A DNA stretch of 6,112 nucleotides from an uncultured Ruminococcus sp. (GTDB lineage: Bacteria > Bacillota_A > Clostridia > Oscillospirales > Ruminococcaceae): positions 1-6,112 of the forward strand of contig CAMYYQ010000083.1 in assembly GCA_947303535.1 (NCBI GenBank), written 5' to 3'. A program made the position numbers and the translations under genes. The stretch's first letter is position 1. Every line of letters starts with the position of its first letter. The notes beneath the pieces were generated by a model. It ran no database searches, was not told where the DNA came from, and was given only the letters and a program-made list of their open reading frames with translations. Positions 4,896 to 6,112 of the stretch are shown piece by piece.

Positions 4896-4964
4896 CTACT
4901 TGCTTATGTAATTTGCAATCACACCAGCTGCGACAGAAATTATTAAAGAGAACACATATGCCAT
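4896..4964 (-). CDS. Fst-like hydrophobic peptide toxin, possibly truncated by an amber codon
   Basis: The minus-strand ATG (4964-4962) has an ideal AAGGAGG (4979-4973) 8 nt upstream and opens a 22-residue frame. The peptide is a short start (MAY) followed by one hydrophobic helix (VFSLIISVAAGVIANYI), then SK and TAG (4898-4896). The same frame continues LDRK, a second TAG (4883-4881), PDKSPFRL, and TAA (4856-4854). That gives 36 positions, close to the size of Fst-family toxins. Fst of pAD1 has ISRVLDEE where this frame has ISK-stop-LDRK, so a Trp or similar codon may have become amber. Such peptides insert into the membrane and disturb the cell from inside when the antisense RNA is lost. 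The 22-aa form lacks the charged tail and may be inactive. It was too short for ORF detection. Toxin identity rests on architecture plus composition, not a database match. Confidence 0.8.
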   Translation of the reverse strand: MAYVFSLIISVAAGVIANYISK

Positions 4965-4973
4965 TAAGCTCAC

Positions 4974-4993
4974 CTCCTTCCTGACGGAAGAAG
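4974..4993 (-). promoter_or_regulatory. Leader hairpin hiding the toxin ribosome binding site
   Basis: In the minus-strand leader, CTTCTTCC (4993-4986) pairs with GGAAGGAG (4981-4974) around GTCA: 8 bp with one U-G wobble. The 3' arm covers most of the AAGGAGG ribosome binding site. pAD1 fst mRNA has an equivalent 5' stem-loop that keeps translation low and delays it relative to antitoxin binding. Confidence 0.75.
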
Positions 4994-5003
4994 CCGACAA
5001 TTA

Positions 5004-5032
5004 ATTATAGCATTTATGCCCAAAAATGTCAA
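5004..5032 (-). promoter_or_regulatory. Consensus promoter of the toxin mRNA
   Basis: On the minus strand TTGACA (5032-5027) and TATAAT (5009-5004) are both perfect and 17 bp apart. The start would be near 4998, giving a ~34-nt leader and a ~185-nt mRNA ending at the shared terminator. The -35 begins only 2 bp past the PFOR terminator hairpin. Confidence 0.92.
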
Positions 5033-5062
5033 AACTCCCCGATACCTGTTCGTATCGGGGAG
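5027..5062 (-). terminator. PFOR terminator; CTCCCCGATAC hairpin, copy 3
   Basis: CTCCCCGATAC (5035-5045) pairs perfectly with GTATCGGGGAG (5052-5062) around CTGTTC. On the minus strand it is followed by TTTTGACATTTTT, so it ends the PFOR message about 130 nt after its stop. Its T-run is part of the toxin -35 box. Stem and loop are identical to copy 1 (4460-4487). Confidence 0.85.
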
Positions 5063-5192
5063 TAATTTTATATTCGTATGTGCATAATTCACGTTAAACT
5101 TCCGTAAGCGAAAGCAGACTATCCATTTTGCAGAGAGTAAGCGAGCTTGCGAGCGTCAACGTGGCAAGGCAGCGCGGACATCGCGCCGCTGC
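5063..5192 (-). other. Structured 3' untranslated region of the PFOR gene
   Basis: No ORF with a ribosome binding site is present between the PFOR stop and its terminator. The segment next to the stop contains an imperfect GC-rich stem, GCAGCGCG (5170-5177) against CGCGCCGCTGC (5182-5192, bulged), and the repetitive AGCGAGCTTGCGAGCG (5139-5154). It may be another intergenic repeat type or an mRNA-stabilising 3' structure. Confidence 0.4.
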
Positions 5193-6112
5193 TTACTTCT
5201 CAGCGAGCTTTGTGAGGTAAGCGTAACGATTTGTTGCAGTCTCCTCAGCCTTAGCAAAGAGCTCCTTAGCACGATCTGGGAATGAACGTGTGAGTGCGCT
5301 GTAACGAGCTTCGTTCATGATGAAGTCCTGATATGACTCTGTAGGAGCCTTAGAATCGAGCTGGAATGGGTTCTTACCCTCAGCAGCCAGACGTGGATCA
5401 TAACGGAAGTTGTTCCAGTAGCCGCACTTAACAGCCTTCTCCATCTCAGCCTGACAGTTAGTCATACCGCCCTTGATCGAGTGCATCTCACAAGGTGCAT
5501 AGCCGATGATGAGTGATGGTCCCGGATAAGCCTCAGCTTCCTTGATTGCCTTGAGTGTCTGGTTCATGTCAGCACCCATAGCGATCTGTGCAACATAGAT
5601 GTAACCATAGCTCATAGCGATATCAGCAAGACGCTTCTTTGCGATTGCCTTACCAGCAGCTGCGAACTGTGCAACCTGACCGATGTTAGATGACTTGGAA
5701 GCCTGTCCGCCTGTATTTGAGTAAACCTCAGTATCGAATACCATGATGTTTACATCTTCGCCTGTAGCGAGAACGTGGTCAAGACCGCCGAAACCGATAT
5801 CATAAGCCCAGCCGTCGCCGCCGAAGATCCATACTGACTTCTTGGAGAGGTAGTTCTTGTTCTCAAGGATATCTGCGCACTTATCGCACTTGTCAGCGCA
5901 CTTCTCGAGCTCAGCAACGAGTGCAGCAGTTGCAGCAGTATTCTTTGCGCCGTCGTTAACTGTTGCGAGGTATTCATCAGCAGCAGCCTTTACCTCAGCA
6001 GATGCCTTGTCGCTTGCAGCGATTTCCTTAACTTCCTCGATGAGTCTTTCACGGATTGCCTTCTGACCGAGATACATACCGAGACCGTGCTCAGCGTTGT
6101 CCTCGAACAGTG
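5193..6112 (-). CDS. nifJ: Pyruvate:ferredoxin (flavodoxin) oxidoreductase, C-terminal part; runs off right edge
   Basis: The enzyme oxidises pyruvate with CoA to acetyl-CoA and CO2 and reduces ferredoxin, the central step of anaerobic fermentation, in the cytoplasm. The frame is open to the edge: before the Met at 6077 it reads LFEDNAEHGLG, the PFOR family motif, so that Met is internal. About 305 residues of a roughly 1170-1190 aa protein are visible. The thiamine diphosphate/Mg site is intact: GDGWAYDIGFGGLDHV (residues 87-102 counted from the 6077 Met) and VYSNTGGQ (118-125). Cys196 in GYAPCEMHSIKGGM corresponds to the distal-sequence ligand of the proximal 4Fe-4S cluster; its partner cysteines lie outside the window. 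The stop is TAA at 5195-5193, and termination is at 5062-5027. The gene converges on the plus-strand genes to its left. Confidence 0.97.
   Translation of the reverse strand, partial: LFEDNAEHGLGMYLGQKAIRERLIEEVKEIAASDKASAEVKAAADEYLATVNDGAKNTAATAALVAELEKCADKCDKCADILENKNYLSKKSVWIFGGDGWAYDIGFGGLDHVLATGEDVNIMVFDTEVYSNTGGQASKSSNIGQVAQFAAAGKAIAKKRLADIAMSYGYIYVAQIAMGADMNQTLKAIKEAEAYPGPSLIIGYAPCEMHSIKGGMTNCQAEMEKAVKCGYWNNFRYDPRLAAEGKNPFQLDSKAPTESYQDFIMNEARYSALTRSFPDRAKELFAKAEETATNRYAYLTKLAEK

Noticed and set aside
4760..4984. 74-codon plus-strand frame starting near the antitoxin promoter
   Set aside because: It begins at or before the -10 box and would have to cross the strong terminator at 4821-4850. 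No ribosome binding site is seen. The non-coding RNA reading is better supported.
4460..5062. Three regularly similar repeats as a possible CRISPR-like array
   Set aside because: Spacing is 244 and 331 bp, the units are perfect terminator-type hairpins, and the intervals contain a repeat and a toxin-antitoxin module, not short spacers.
5063..5192. Possible riboswitch or small gene in the PFOR 3' region
   Set aside because: It lies downstream of the PFOR stop, not in a leader, matches no riboswitch core I know, and has no ORF with a ribosome binding site.
5857..6066. Plus-strand frame (69 codons) inside PFOR
   Set aside because: It is the antisense of an alanine/lysine-rich stretch of PFOR; the PFOR frame carries conserved family motifs on both sides.

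Overview
The window looks like a stretch of chromosome from a gut-type anaerobic Clostridia, most likely Ruminococcus or a close Oscillospiraceae relative. The evidence is a pyruvate:ferredoxin oxidoreductase gene of fermentative anaerobes, a short-form amylomaltase, strong AGGAGG-type ribosome binding sites, small Xre/membrane-protein operons, and hairpin-rich intergenic repeats. The assignment is inference from sequence character; no marker gene is present.

Layout from left to right. Positions 1-1343 (+) hold the last ~446 codons of malQ (4-alpha-glucanotransferase), closed by a terminator at 1381-1420. Positions 1434-1802 are non-coding and hold a hairpin-rich mosaic repeat (copy A) bounded by a 9-bp inverted repeat. 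Positions 1919-2799 (+) hold two unrecognised multi-pass membrane proteins in one operon, behind a weak -35 promoter with paired operator-like repeats. Positions 2798-3104 are a long leader carrying a second set of the same repeats before another small membrane protein (3105-3491). Positions 3608-4452 (+) are a compact three-gene operon: a 39-aa membrane peptide missed by length filters, a 68-aa Xre/Cro-type repressor overlapping it, and a four-helix membrane protein. This operon has a consensus promoter and TGTAAAG operator repeats. Positions 4453-4740 hold repeat copy B between two copies of a nearly identical hairpin. Positions 4743-5032 hold the most interesting element. From 5193 to the right edge (-) lies the C-terminal third or less of PFOR (nifJ/porA type).

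The main discovery candidate is an Fst/par-like type I toxin-antitoxin module at 4743-5032. Two perfect TTGACA-17-TATAAT promoters face each other. The minus-strand promoter makes a ~185-nt mRNA encoding a short hydrophobic peptide, M-A-Y-V-F-S-L-I-I-S and onward, behind a strong ribosome binding site. That site is itself folded into a leader hairpin. The plus-strand promoter makes a ~70-nt untranslated RNA. The two transcripts converge on a shared bidirectional terminator. The antitoxin carries two direct-repeat tracts (12/12 and 10/11 identical) that make it antisense to the toxin start codon and to the sequence next to its ribosome binding site. This is the layout of the par locus of plasmid pAD1, here on what looks like a chromosome. 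The toxin frame carries two in-frame amber codons (after residues 22 and 26) before a TAA at codon 37. The full-length frame of ~36 positions matches Fst-family size, so the toxin may be a truncated or decayed allele, or a naturally short one.

Two other themes connect the window. Two small membrane-protein loci share LytTR-type paired repeats with 21-bp periodicity, which suggests a common regulator that is not in the window. The CCCCGA/TCGGGG hairpin family ends or separates most transcription units, and three near-identical copies delimit repeat B and the toxin-antitoxin module like cassette boundaries.
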